Shown here: positions 33,764 to 43,886 of the stretch, in pieces
How the letters are laid out: every line of letters begins with the position of its first letter
How positions within the stretch are numbered: position 1 is the first letter of the stretch
NCBI GenBank assembly: GCA_030761205.1
Contig: JAULJL010000015.1
Coordinates: 7,817,501 to 7,881,500 of the forward strand
DNA: 64,000 nucleotides
Source of the DNA: Fremontodendron californicum
Lineage: Eukaryota > Streptophyta > Magnoliopsida > Malvales > Malvaceae
Direction of reading: 5' to 3'
Made by a program: the position numbers and the translations under genes
The notes under the pieces: generated by a model
The model's input: the letters and a program-made list of their open reading frames with translations, nothing else
Database searches by the model: none
Told to the model about the DNA's origin: nothing

Positions 33764-35606
33764 TGATGCACCCAAAAAAGTGTATCTTATTTAACCTTAC
33801 ACTAAAAAAATCAATTGTAAGTATAATGATTAGCAAGGGTCGAGTCCTCAGGGATTGAGTTTTAGTTTATAAGTTGATAGTTTAAAACTTAAATTCAAGA
33901 ACAATAAAATAAAAGGGGTTTTTGAAGCCAGATTTAAACTAAAGTAAATAATAAGAATAAGATGCAAGGCGGTATAACCAGCCAATAAAAATATATATAC
34001 TAAATTAGGCGGTATAACCAGCCAATAAAAATAAAACAAAGTTAATATACAAATTAGGCGGTATAACCAGCCAATAAAAAATAAATATACTTTTAAAAAT
34101 AAGCAAACTAGAAAAGTAAGAAAACAAGTAAGTAAGAAGAATCAAATATGAAAAATATGGTTAAGGTTTCATTCTCCACCACTAGACATCATTAAGAATC
34201 AATTTCAGATCTATCAATACCAACCAACTATCAAAGTTAACAACCGTAGATAACAACAAGCTCTGTTACCCCAATCTTTCCTTAGTTTGTCGTTAAATAG
34301 AACAAGCTCTCTATTTAATCTCTAACCATTAAACAACCTAGAATAAGCTCTCTAAATTCAATTTAATGGCAGCTTTATGATGAGAAATATAGGTTGATCT
34401 AAGCAACAAACACATAAGCTCGGATTGTTCAACTTAGGTTATGTTCCACTTTGCAATTATTGAAAACTTGACCATAATCATTAATCACAAATTGCCACTT
34501 ATGAATAGGAAATCAAGACAATTACACGGATCAAGACTCCTAAACTAGCAATAGATAATTATCAAGATCTATATAGTTGTACACCTAAACAAATCAAGAC
34601 AACATCATGAACAATTCTTGTAGAAGAACATAAGCAACTTTGATAGAAAATTAATGATAGATAGAATCTGAAAATCAATTATAAAACATGTCTAGGGCTT
34701 TGAAATCACCCTTAACCAAATAGAAGTTTAGCCTAGCATAGGCATTATAAACATAAAATTAAATAGAATCTAAGAAGAAAATAAAAGAAAGAAAGAAGAA
34801 GAAGAAGAATATTAATTATCCAACCTCTTGCTCTTTCTAAAGAAAAAGAAAACTAGAGAAAAGAAAGAAGAAGAAAACTTAGAGAATTTTATTACAATGG
34901 CTAATATCCTACCTATGTACAATATGATCCTCTACAATCATCCAAGGCCCTCTATTTATACACATTTTGGAGGGCTAAATGACAAGAGACAAGCTTTACA
35001 AATTTCAAAGGTAGGTATAATAGGTGGGTGCATTTTTCTAACAATTTTCGTCATATTGTATGACAATTTTGATCAGCCAACTTGATGGTCGATTTTGTCA
35101 ATTTTGGAGGCCTGATCTGATCACATGGTCTTCTAGAAAAATGTTCCCCTATCAGTTACTGATCCATAGCCGTTGGAATCAGCTCATTTGCTGATGTGGA
35201 TAAGAAGATATGGGCAAACTACGAAAACAGGTCAGCACAGACGTCATTGCACATCAGCCAACTTGATGGTCGATTTCGCTAGGGAAAATGACTCCGTTTC
35301 AAGAAGTGTAAAACATGAAAAAGATAGATATGCCTCTTAACTTTGCACGGTTAAAATTTTAGCCTTATTGCTTCAGTGAAACTCGAGATATAGCTGATAT
35401 GGCAAAAGGTGTCGGAATTGGAACTGAACTGGATTTGCCCTTAATTCTAGTAATCTGAAATCACTCAAAGAAACTTGTGAAAAACACCAAATTACATAAA
35501 AATATAAAAGATCATAAACACAATTAGACTAAACAATAATAACTCGTATTTGACACAAAACAATAATAAAACATAACTAAAAACTATATAATTATACGAG
35601 TTATCA
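33764..35606 (-). repeat. LTR 1 of the retroelement, flanked by GGCAT on both sides
   Basis: On the minus strand the LTR runs from TGATAACTCGTATAATTATA to TTTTTTGGGTGCATCA, so it has the TG...CA ends of LTR retrotransposons. A TATA box (TATAAATAG, complement of 34953-34960) lies about 650 bases from its start and fits minus-strand transcription. The 5-bp sequence GGCAT stands on both sides (33759-33763 and 35607-35611), as for a solo LTR. It contains three copies of a 40-base repeat with GGCGGTATAACCAGCC (33970-34081). Confidence 0.85.
33970..34081. repeat. 40-base tandem repeats in LTR 1 (three copies)
   Basis: Three units start GGCGGTATAACCAGCCAATA, spaced about 40 and 46 bases apart. LTR 2 has four units, and this accounts for its 40 extra bases. 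Confidence 0.9.
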
Positions 35607-37001
35607 GGCATCCATGTCCCAAGTAGAGGTGGTCATGGGCCGGGCCGCGGCCCGGTTTTTTTTTTCCTCTGCCCAGGCCCGGCCCTGGGTAGCCCAAGCT
35701 CGCCCGTTTAGGCTCGAAACACTGTTCATTGGAATAAAAAAATAATTTTTTATTTTTTATTTTATTTTTTATTTTTTTATAATTAAAATTAAATAAAATA
35801 ATATTATTATAATAAAAATCACTGTTCCGGGCCGGGCCGGCCCGGAACATAAAATATCCTGCCTAGGCCCGGCCTGTATTGGGCCGGGCCGGGTTGGCTG
35901 CCCGGCCCGTGAGCAGGTCTAGTCCCAAGCATTTACCCAATCAGCATGTTCCAAGTCATTTTATATTATATATATATATATGATATGATTAAATTATCCA
36001 TTTAAAACAAGATTAAATTATAATACAAATTTGAATTTTAAAATTTTTTAAAAAGGTATTTTTATCTTAATAAATTTCTTATAATCTTTTATTTTTTTGA
36101 ACTTCTTTAAAATTTAAAAACACAATATCACTTATTATATTGTTTGAGTGTACAAATAATCCATCTCTCGTTCGTGAGTTTTATTTATTTATTTATTTCC
36201 TTTTCATGTAATTGTTGTTCTATTTTTTTTATATAATTTTGTTGATTAGTTTGTTATATGTGTATAAACTTTGATGACAGTTTTTATACTCTTATTAAGA
36301 AATTGCACTATGCAAGCCAAGATGTTGAGAAAGAATTTAAAATATCATTTATCCGCGAATTTTATCTTTTAAAAGTTTGATTAGTTTTTTTTTTATTGTT
36401 TTCTAAGATTTTATTTTTGATGTTGAGTTATTGTTTGGATCTACATAATTATTTTATTTGTTTTTTTAATATATATTTTGACATATTCTTTCTAAAATGT
36501 TTTTAGCAATGATATGAAATGTAATTTATTAGTTTGTTGAAACAAAATATGCAATTTTTTTTAATCAAATAACAAACTTTTACATGAATTGTCTCTTGCT
36601 ATTTATTTCATGACCTAATAAAATATTCAAAATAAGCATCAATCAAAAAAAAATTCTAACAAAAATTTTGTAACTGTTTGGTATCTTGTTTTTACTAATT
36701 ATTTATAATTTTATTTTATAATTTAACTTTAGATATATATGTTATTTAACTTTTAAATATTATTATCATATAAACCACTCACTCCCGTAGCAAAACGCGG
36801 ATAGCAAACTAGTTTTAAGATTTAAAGCAGCATTACAGATTTTAAGTTTATTGTTCTTTTTATACTAAAACAAACATTTAACTTCATAAAATGACATGGC
36901 ACACTTTCATTGGTGCTCCATACAGTTGTAACTTACAACTGTATTCACCTAAACCCGCCATATCCTTAGAGAAGAAACCTCCCCCCCGGCCCCAATTCAA
37001 G
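35607..37001. repeat. First copy of a duplicated genomic flank (1.4 kb)
   Basis: The segment from GGCATCCATGTCCCAAG to GGCCCCAATTCAAG is nearly identical to 42430-43818. It includes a hAT MITE with the same target duplication, an AT-rich middle and, at 36880-36990, the text that lies just upstream of the PPR gene in the second copy. It sits where the internal end of the retroelement should meet LTR 1. Differences from copy 2 are few (single bases and tract lengths). Confidence 0.85.
35624..35921. mobile_element. GC-rich hAT-type MITE, family M3, copy 1
   Basis: The ends TAGAGGTGGTCATGGGCCGG and (complement) TAGACCTGCTCACGGGCCGG are inverted repeats, and the exact 8-bp duplication GTCCCAAG lies at 35616-35623 and 35922-35929. 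Both ends are very GC-rich (GGGCCGGGCC runs) around an AT-rich centre. The family also occurs at 42447-42725 and 48416-48677. Confidence 0.9.
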
Positions 37002-37395
37002 CTCAATTCTCATGAAAATCTTCTCACTAATAAATCTGTTTTAGACTTATGCAATTCATATCTCATCATAGTATTGAAAGTAACTAAAACACACTAAAAA
37101 CACACTAAGTCTAAACATGCTTTTTTTTTTTTTTTGAAGAAGATTAAATCAAACTGACAAGGTATGTCTCAAGTCTCCCTTACTCAGACCTTGTTCAGAA
37201 TGAATACTTCTAAATGTCTTAAAACACAACAAATTTTTTTTTTTTTTATTAGCAAAATATGTCCCTTACCCCCTACTAAAATATGACATTGTCCCCAATG
37301 TCAAATTTTAAAGGTAGAATTTAGGAGATATTACCTGCAGAGGTTGCTAACCACTTATTATAACTGAGACACAACAAGCAAAATGTTAGATAATG

Positions 37396-38043
37396 TCACA
37401 AAGACAAAGTGCAATCCACTCCTTGCTCGTCCATATCTCTTTTTCTTTTTCCGAGCGTTTGCGAAACAACCGTAGCAGATAAACACTCATAAGCTTGGAG
37501 CTTTTTGAGTAAATCTTCAATGGTTGTAGCAGAAATTATGGTTCTCCTTGCCTCTGAAAACATGAATCCATTTTCCACAGCATTATCTAAATATGAAAGC
37601 AAATTACTAAAATAACCATTAATATTAAGCAAACCAATGGGTTTCTTATTTGTGACCAAAGATGACCAAGAAGCCACGCAAGCTATTTCTTCCAATGTAC
37701 CCAGACCTCCTGGTAAAGCAATGAATGCATCGGCAGAATGGTACATGATTGTTATCCGTTCAGGGATACTCCAGACTTGTATTTCCTTACCCAAGGTAGG
37801 TCCACAAAAATCTGTGAATAGTTTTGGCACTATTCCTAGAACTGGACTTCCTCCGGCGTGTGCTGCGGTAGCGACTGCTCCCATTAAACCCGTACTACCA
37901 CCTCCATAAATCAACTGGATCTTTTGTTGGGCAAGTATTACTCCAACTCTTATGGCTTCATCAGCAAATATGTTATTTTTCCCTGGATAAGCACCTCCAA
38001 AGACACAAATTTTTTTAATGCGCTGGGACGAAGTACTTTCCAT
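37396..38043 (-). CDS. LOG-family protein (cytokinin-activating phosphoribohydrolase-like), intronless copy inside a retroelement
   Basis: A single uninterrupted frame of 215 residues. Typical LOG text: IKKICVFGGAYPGKNN at the start, LIYGGGSTGLMGAVA, the hallmark DAFIALPGGLGTLEE (PGGxGTxxE), KPIGLLNINGYFSNLL and VENGFMFSEARRTIIS. LOG enzymes release active cytokinin bases from their riboside monophosphates. Plant LOG genes normally have several introns, so an intact intronless copy between gag and LTR sequence suggests a processed transcript captured by the element. Odd points: the usual CVFCGS is CVFGGA, and the QRK triplet near the active site reads ERI (Arg kept, Lys lost), so activity is uncertain. 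It lies in the element's sense strand. Confidence 0.85.
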   Translation of the reverse strand: MESTSSQRIKKICVFGGAYPGKNNIFADEAIRVGVILAQQKIQLIYGGGSTGLMGAVATAAHAGGSPVLGIVPKLFTDFCGPTLGKEIQVWSIPERITIMYHSADAFIALPGGLGTLEEIACVASWSSLVTNKKPIGLLNINGYFSNLLSYLDNAVENGFMFSEARRTIISATTIEDLLKKLQAYECLSATVVSQTLGKRKRDMDEQGVDCTLSL

Positions 38044-38401
38044 TTTTTTTTCGAGTGCCTGAAAGAGAATGAGTACATGGTGTAATATATAGAGGACTGA
38101 GTAGTGAATCAGACAAGAGTAATAATGTCGCCGAAAGTGTATCTGACCTATCAGAAGAAAATGTTAACCTAACAAAAGATTTTTGCGTGATTTCAGGAAG
38201 AAAATCAAAAAGAGAAGAAAAATCAACCGTAAAAGACAAATAAAAAAAAAAAGAATAATTACACAAATCGAACAACACGTAAATTAAACCAAAATGAAGT
38301 TATTGCAAATCAAACCAAAAGCTGAGAAGTCATTTATTGTAGTTGTGATTGTGGCTCACATCTTCCTCTGGTTTTACGTCCAGAAACGGCTTAAACGCCT
38401 T

Positions 38402-38938
38402 CTATGAGTCGAGGATATGCTTCCCATCCAGTTTTCTTACAAGCTGGCAAACAGGGTCTTTTAACATCAGATTCCCAAGATGTTGCCATTCCCTTTGGAA
38501 TTGCGGCCATAAATCAAGAATTTCTCTTTGTACGTCTCCACTAGGATGCGTCTCAAGAGAAAGTTGGATATTACCCAAATTCTCCTTACTCAGTCCATCC
38601 TTAATGAATTCAATTTTATCATCTCGATTAGAGGACGGAATCCCAATTGAACGACATTTACCGTTACACGTCCATCGTGCACATTTGTGGCAGTTTGAAC
38701 CCATGCGCTTTGCTCGTCGCTTCTTTGCAAAAGTGCTTCTACCTGTACCTGGTAAATGCAAAACAGGAAAATATTCATCTTCACGTACCTTGGCTTCAAT
38801 TATCCAACGTATGTCTGCAGGAATCCCTTTGTGCATAAGCATTCTTAATCTTTCAAATCGAACTTGGTAAAGCTTCAGTAAAATATTTCGAGGAAAAGGA
38901 GGAAATCGTTTCTGCAATCTTGTGAGAATATCATCCAT
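38402..38938 (-). CDS. Unknown 178-residue ORF of the retroelement
   Basis: The start at MDDILTRLQKRFPPFP was preferred to an upstream ATG (38998) that adds only a Phe-rich stretch from an A/T tract. The protein has a basic middle (STFAKKRRAKRMG) followed by a compact Cys/His cluster (CHKCARWTCNGKC), which could bind a metal, and an amphipathic C-terminal half (LDLWPQFQREWQHLGNLML). I do not recognise the family. It lies between the gag remnant and the LOG gene on the same strand, in a place where this retroelement class sometimes carries extra ORFs. The open frame over 178 codons in AT-rich DNA argues for past selection. Confidence 0.55.
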   Translation of the reverse strand: MDDILTRLQKRFPPFPRNILLKLYQVRFERLRMLMHKGIPADIRWIIEAKVREDEYFPVLHLPGTGRSTFAKKRRAKRMGSNCHKCARWTCNGKCRSIGIPSSNRDDKIEFIKDGLSKENLGNIQLSLETHPSGDVQREILDLWPQFQREWQHLGNLMLKDPVCQLVRKLDGKHILDS

Positions 38939-39473
38939 CCTGAAAAAAAAATGAAAAAAAAAATTGAAAGAGAAATTGGAAGAGAAATTTATATACAATA
39001 TCAGTTTTGTGGGTAGCTGATGGAACCGATTTAAATAATCACGGAGTACCGTTATCCGCCATTTAACCGGGGTTAAAAAAAATTTATATTTACATCAGTT
39101 ATTTTCAAAACAAGGATCAGAAAGAAAAACAGCATAAAAAAAGACTCAAAAACAAAACACTCTAATTAAAATCCTAAATTCTTCCCCCCACACATAATTC
39201 TTACATTGTCATTAATGTAATGCTATTATCCCCCAATGCAAGAATTATATGTAAGAGAAAAGAACTATTAAACAAAAGAAACTTATGCAGCCTAAATGAA
39301 CTTAAAAGCAGTAAACACAATTAACAAAGAAACATAAGAAATAAAATAAAAACAATAAAAATAATAAAAGAAAAAGGAAAAGAAAGAGAAAGCAAATCTG
39401 AATATGGAAGGTTGGCAATTTCATCTTTAATTGGGCTGCCTTCCCAATTAACACTTGAGTTAGTGTTTTGAAT

Positions 39474-40427
39474 CTAACCAACACCCTTTCTTGGCTTTTT
39501 AGGCTTGTCAGGCTCATACATGAAATTTCCCAAATTTATGCGTTTGAGAGGAAGCTTTCTTTGCACAACAGTGGATGCATTCTCCATTACAAGTATTATT
39601 CCATCATCCTTGGTGGTGCATATCTCATCGAGGAATGGTGCATCTTTTGGTACTTGTTAAATGACATCCACAAACAAACTGTTTAAGGTTTCCAGCGTGT
39701 CTTGTTCATGTTCATCCTCCTTGAACTTTGCGAATCTACTAGGAAAAGGTGGAAAAGAAACATTAGTAAAAATTGGAATCTCAAACGTTACCTCAGGTGC
39801 CGAAATACTCTTATTTGGATCATTGGCTTCATTATCCTCAAGAATAGAATCCATCTCTAATTTTGTTTCATCCTCATCTTGTTCCTCATTCTTCAAGGTC
39901 ACAATAGTAGCATTCTCCTTTGGGTTAATCATCGTTTGGGCTGGGAGTTCTTCAGATCTTTGTGCTACCCGTCCCACCATACTACTAGCCAATTGGCTCA
40001 TTTGCTTTTCCAAACTCTGGATGCTTGCCCTTGTTTCCTGTTGAAATTGCAAAGAATCAGTAACAAGAGAATAGACAAGATCTTCTAAAGAAGTACCTGA
40101 GTTTTGAGTCATATGTGGTGGTTGAAAAAGATCTGGTTCTTGAGACCATGATTGATTGAAGCTAGATGGATGAGTGTAATTGGCATAAGGATCTACTTCT
40201 TGGTAATTTTTCGAGTAGCCATAATTAGTATGATCCCACCATCCCTCATGGTAAGTGTTTGAGTAATGATCATACTGTTGGTCTTGGAACACTTGATGGC
40301 CTTGACATCCTCCTATGGCCAATTGTTGAACTGGGGAGGTGAGATTGGCTTGTTGATTCTCCATGTTCATGTATGCCACCAACTCTTCAAGTGTTAGATT
40401 GCTTAATTCCATCTTTTTTTTTTTCAA
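39474..40427 (-). pseudogene. Gag-derived frame of the retroelement with one in-frame stop
   Basis: The frame spans 318 codons with a single TAA at 39657-39659. The middle reads TRASIQSLEKQMSQLASSM, then LPAQTMINPKE and IVTLKNEE, matching the plant retrotransposon phrase ASIRNLExQxGQLA...LPSxTxxNPKE...AxTLRSG found in the C-terminal half of Athila/Tat gag. After the stop it goes on QVPKDAPFLDEICTTKDDG and VVQRKLPLKRINLGNF, matching QVPxYAKFLKELCTxK...LQRKLPxKxxDPGxF just before the protease. The capsid domain and zinc knuckle are absent, and the frame ends where protease would begin. It is thus an internally deleted relic. Confidence 0.75.
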
Positions 40428-40522
40428 AATTTGAAAAGAAAAACATGTATGTACAAGAAAATAATACTAATTAGAACTGAAAATAAGAATAAACCAAGTA
40501 ACAAATAAACTAAAGAAAACAA

Positions 40523-40540
40523 TCCCCGGCAACGGCGCCA
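40523..40540 (-). promoter_or_regulatory. Primer-binding site of the retroelement
   Basis: On the minus strand, TGGCGCCGTTGCCGGGGA begins six bases after the CA end of LTR 2. The TGGCGCCGTTGCC start ends in the complement of a tRNA 3' CCA and is the form I recall for Athila-type elements (tRNA-Asp). It fixes LTR 2 as the 5' LTR and the element as minus-strand. Confidence 0.85.
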
Positions 40541-40546
40541 AAAAAT

Positions 40547-42429
40547 TGATGCACCCAAAAAAGTGTATCTTATTTAACCTTGCACTAAAAAAATCAATTG
40601 TAAGTATAATGATTAGCAAGGGTCGAGTCCTCAGGGATTGGCTTTTAGTTTATAAGTTGATAGTTTAAAACTTAAATTCAAGAACAATAAAATAAAAGGG
40701 GTTTTTGAAGCCAGATTTAAACTAAAGTAAATAATAAGAATAAGATGCAAGGCGGTATAACCAGCCAATAAAAATATATATACTAAATTAGGCGGTATAA
40801 CCAGCCAATAAAAATATATATACTAAATTAGGCGGTATAACCAGCCAATAAAAATAAAACAAAGTTAATATACAAATTAAGCGGTATAACCAGCCAATAA
40901 AAAATAAATATACTTTTAAAAATAAGCAAACTAGAAAAGTAAGAAAACAAGTAAGTAAGAAGAATCAAATATGAAAAATATGGTTAAGGTTTCATTCTCC
41001 ACCACTAGACATCATTAAGAATCAATTTCAGATCTATCAATACCAACCAACTATCAAAGTTAACAACCGTAGATAACAACAAGCTCTGTTACCCCAATCT
41101 TTCCTTAGTTTGTCGTTAAATAGAACAAGCTCTCTATTTAATCTCTAACCATTAAACAACCTAGAATAAGCTCTCTAAATTCAATTTAATGGCAGCTTTA
41201 TGATGAGAAAGATAGGTTGATCTAAGCAACAAACACATAAGCTCGGATTGTTCAACTTAGGTTATGTTCCACTTTGCAATTATTGAAAACTTGACCATAA
41301 TCATTAATCACAAATTGCCACTTATGAATAGGAAATCAAGACAATTACACGGATCAAGACTCCTAAACTAGCAATAGATAATTATCAAGATCTATCTAGT
41401 TGTACACCTAAACAAATCAAGACAACATCATGAACAATTCTTGTAGAAGAACATAAGCAACTTTGATAGAAAATTAATGATAGATAGAATCTGAAAATCA
41501 ATTATAAAACATGTCTAGGGCTTTGAAATCACCCTTAACCAAATAGAAGTTTAGCCTAGCATAGGCATTATAAACATAAAATTAAATAGAATCTAAGAAG
41601 AAAATAAAAGAAAGAAAGAAGAAGAAGAAGAATATTAATTATCCAACCTCTTGCTCTTTCTAAAGAAAAAGAAAACTAGAGAGAAGAAAGAAGAAGAAAA
41701 CTTAGAGAATTTTATTACAATGGCTAATATCCTACCTATGTACAATATGATCCTCTACAATCATCCAAGGCCCTCTATTTATACACATTTTGGAGGGCTA
41801 AATGACAAGAGACAAGCTTTACAAATTTCAAAGGTAGGTATAATAGGTGAGTGCATTTTTATAACAATTTTCGTCATATTGTATGACAATTTTGATCAGC
41901 CAACTTGATGGTCGATTTTGTCAATTTTGGAGGCCTGATCTGATCACATGGTCTTCTAGAAAAATGTTCCCCTATCAGTTACTGATCCATAGCCGTTGGA
42001 ATCAGCTCATTTGCTGATGTGGATAAGAAGATATGGGCAAAATACGAAAACAGGTCAGCACAGACGTCATTGCACATCAGCCAACTTGATGGTCGATTTC
42101 GCTAGGGAAAACGACTCCGTTTCAAGAAGTGTAAAACATGAAAAAGATAGATATGCCTCTTAAATTTGCACGGTTAAAATTTCAGCCTTATTGCTTCAGT
42201 GAAACTCGAGATATAGCTGATATGGCAAAAGGTGTCGAAACTGGAACTGAACTGGATTTGCCCTTAATTCTAGTAATCTGAAATCACTCAAAGAAACTTG
42301 TGAAAAACACCAAATTACATAAAAATATAAAAGATCATAAACACAATTAGACTAAACAATAATAACTCGTATTTGACACAAAATAATAATAAAACATAAC
42401 TAAAAACTATATAATTATACGAGTTATCA
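40547..42429 (-). repeat. LTR 2 (5' LTR) of the retroelement
   Basis: It is nearly identical to 33764-35606 with the same TG...CA ends. It is followed on the right by GGCAT (42430-42434), the same 5 bases that stand left of LTR 1, so 33764-42429 as a whole is bounded by one 5-bp target duplication. The TATA box is at 41776-41783 (complement). It holds four 40-base repeats (about 40750-40900) against three in LTR 1. Confidence 0.88.
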
Positions 42430-43818
42430 GGCATCCATGTCCCAAGTAGAGGTGGTCATGGGCCGGGCCGCGGCCCGTTTTTTTTTTTCCTCTGCCCAGG
42501 CCCGGCCCTGGGTAGCCCAAGCTCGCCCGTTTAGGCTCGAAACACTGTTCATTGGAATAAAAAATAATTTTTTTATTTTTTTATAATTAAAATTAAATAA
42601 AATAATATTATTATAATAAAAATCACTGTTCCGGGCCGGGCCGGCCCGGAACATAAAATATCCTGCCTAGGCCCGGCCTGTATTGGGCCGGGCCGGGTTG
42701 GCTGCCCGGCCCGTGAGCAGGTCTAGTCCCAAGCATTTACCCAATCAGCATGTTCCAAGTCATTTTATATTATATATATATATATATATGATATGATTAA
42801 ATTATCCATTTAAAACAAGATTAAATTATAATACAAATTTGAATTTTAAAATTTTTTAAAAAGGTATTTTTATCTTAATAAATTTCTTATAATCTTTTAT
42901 TTTTTTGAACTTCCTTAAAATTTAAAAACACAATATCACTTATTATATTGTTTGAGTGTACAAATGATCCATCTCTCGTTCGTGAGTTTTATTTATTTAT
43001 TTATTTCCTTTTCCCATGTAATTGTTGTTCTATTTTTTTTATATAATTTTGTTGATTAGTTTGTTATATGTGTATAAACTTTGATGACAGTTTTTATACT
43101 CTTATTAAGAAATTGCACTATGCAAGCCAAGATGTTGAGAAAGAATTTAAAATATCATTTATCCGCGAATTTTATCTTTTAAAAGTTTGATTAGTTTTTT
43201 TTTTATTGTTTTCTAAGATTTTATTTTTGATGTTGAGTTATTGTTTGGATCTACATAATTATTTTATTTGTTTTTTTAATATATATTTTGACATATTCTT
43301 TCTAAAATGTTTTTAGCAATGATATGAAATGTAATTTATTAGTTTGTTGAAACAAAATATGCAATTTTTTTTTAATCAAATAACAAACTTTTACATGAAT
43401 TGTCTCTTGCTATTTATTTCATGACCTAATAAAATATTCAAAATAAGCATCAATCAAAAAAAAATTCTAACAAAAATTTTGTAACTGTTTGGTATCTTGT
43501 TTTTACTAATTATTTATAATTTTATTTTATAATTTAACTTTAGATATATATGTTATTTAACTTTTAAATATTATTATCATATAAACCACTCACTCCCGTA
43601 GCAAAACGCGGATAGCAAACTAGTTTTAAGATTTAAAGCAGCATTACAGATTTTAAGTTTATTGTTCTTTTTATACTAAAACAAACATTTAACTTCATAA
43701 AATGACATGGCACACTTTCATTGGTGCTCCATACAGTTGTAACTTACAACTGTATTCACCTAAACCCGCCATATCCTTAGAGAAGAAACCTCCCCCCCCC
43801 CCCAGGCCCCAATCCAAG
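42430..43818. repeat. Second copy of the duplicated flank, upstream of the PPR gene
   Basis: This matches 35607-37001 from GGCATCCATGTCCC to GGCCCCAATCCAAG. It is the original position, because it runs on into the PPR gene 69 bases later. It therefore includes the probable PPR promoter, of which a second, displaced copy now lies near 36.9 kb. Confidence 0.85.
42447..42725. mobile_element. GC-rich hAT-type MITE, family M3, copy 2
   Basis: It has the same ends and the same 8-bp duplication GTCCCAAG (42439-42446, 42726-42733) as copy 1. It is a product of the flank duplication, not of a second insertion. It is 19 bases shorter than copy 1 in the T-rich centre. Confidence 0.9.
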
Positions 43819-43886
43819 ACCAAAAGAAAAACCCATTCACTACAGCTTCTGAAACCTCGCCCGTCTCCCTCCTCTGAACCTCCTGG

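Larger units (their letters stand above)
37002..40546 (-). mobile_element. Internal region of a pol-less Ty3/gypsy-type (Athila/Tat-like) retroelement
   Basis: Read on the minus strand from LTR 2: a primer-binding site, a gag-derived frame (40427-39474), a noncoding part with the phrase GTGTGGGGGGAAG near 39190 and GCATTGGGGGATAATAG near 39225, an unknown ORF (38938-38402), a LOG-family gene (38043-37396), and a second phrase TTGACATTGGGGACAATG near 37300. Such ACATTG.GGACAATG / GTGTGGGGG phrases are typical of the region downstream of pol in Athila/Tat elements. No protease, reverse transcriptase or integrase is visible, so the element is non-autonomous. The expected polypurine tract and junction with LTR 1 have been replaced by duplicated flank. 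Confidence 0.75.

Noticed and set aside
33970..34081. Regular 40-base repeats that might look like a CRISPR-type array
   Set aside because: They are in an LTR of a plant retroelement, the spacers are themselves repeats, and the genome is eukaryotic.
34828..35085. 85-codon frame (also at 41651-41908) starting MLFLKKKKTREKKEEE
   Set aside because: It lies antisense in both LTRs, across the TATA box, and changes little only because the LTR copies are recent. There is no domain.
33764..37001. A single 3.2-kb LTR covering the whole duplicated segment
   Set aside because: The TG...CA ends, the GGCAT duplications and the primer-binding site set the LTR at 1.84-1.88 kb; the remaining 1.4 kb is genomic flank, and 37001 has no LTR-type end.
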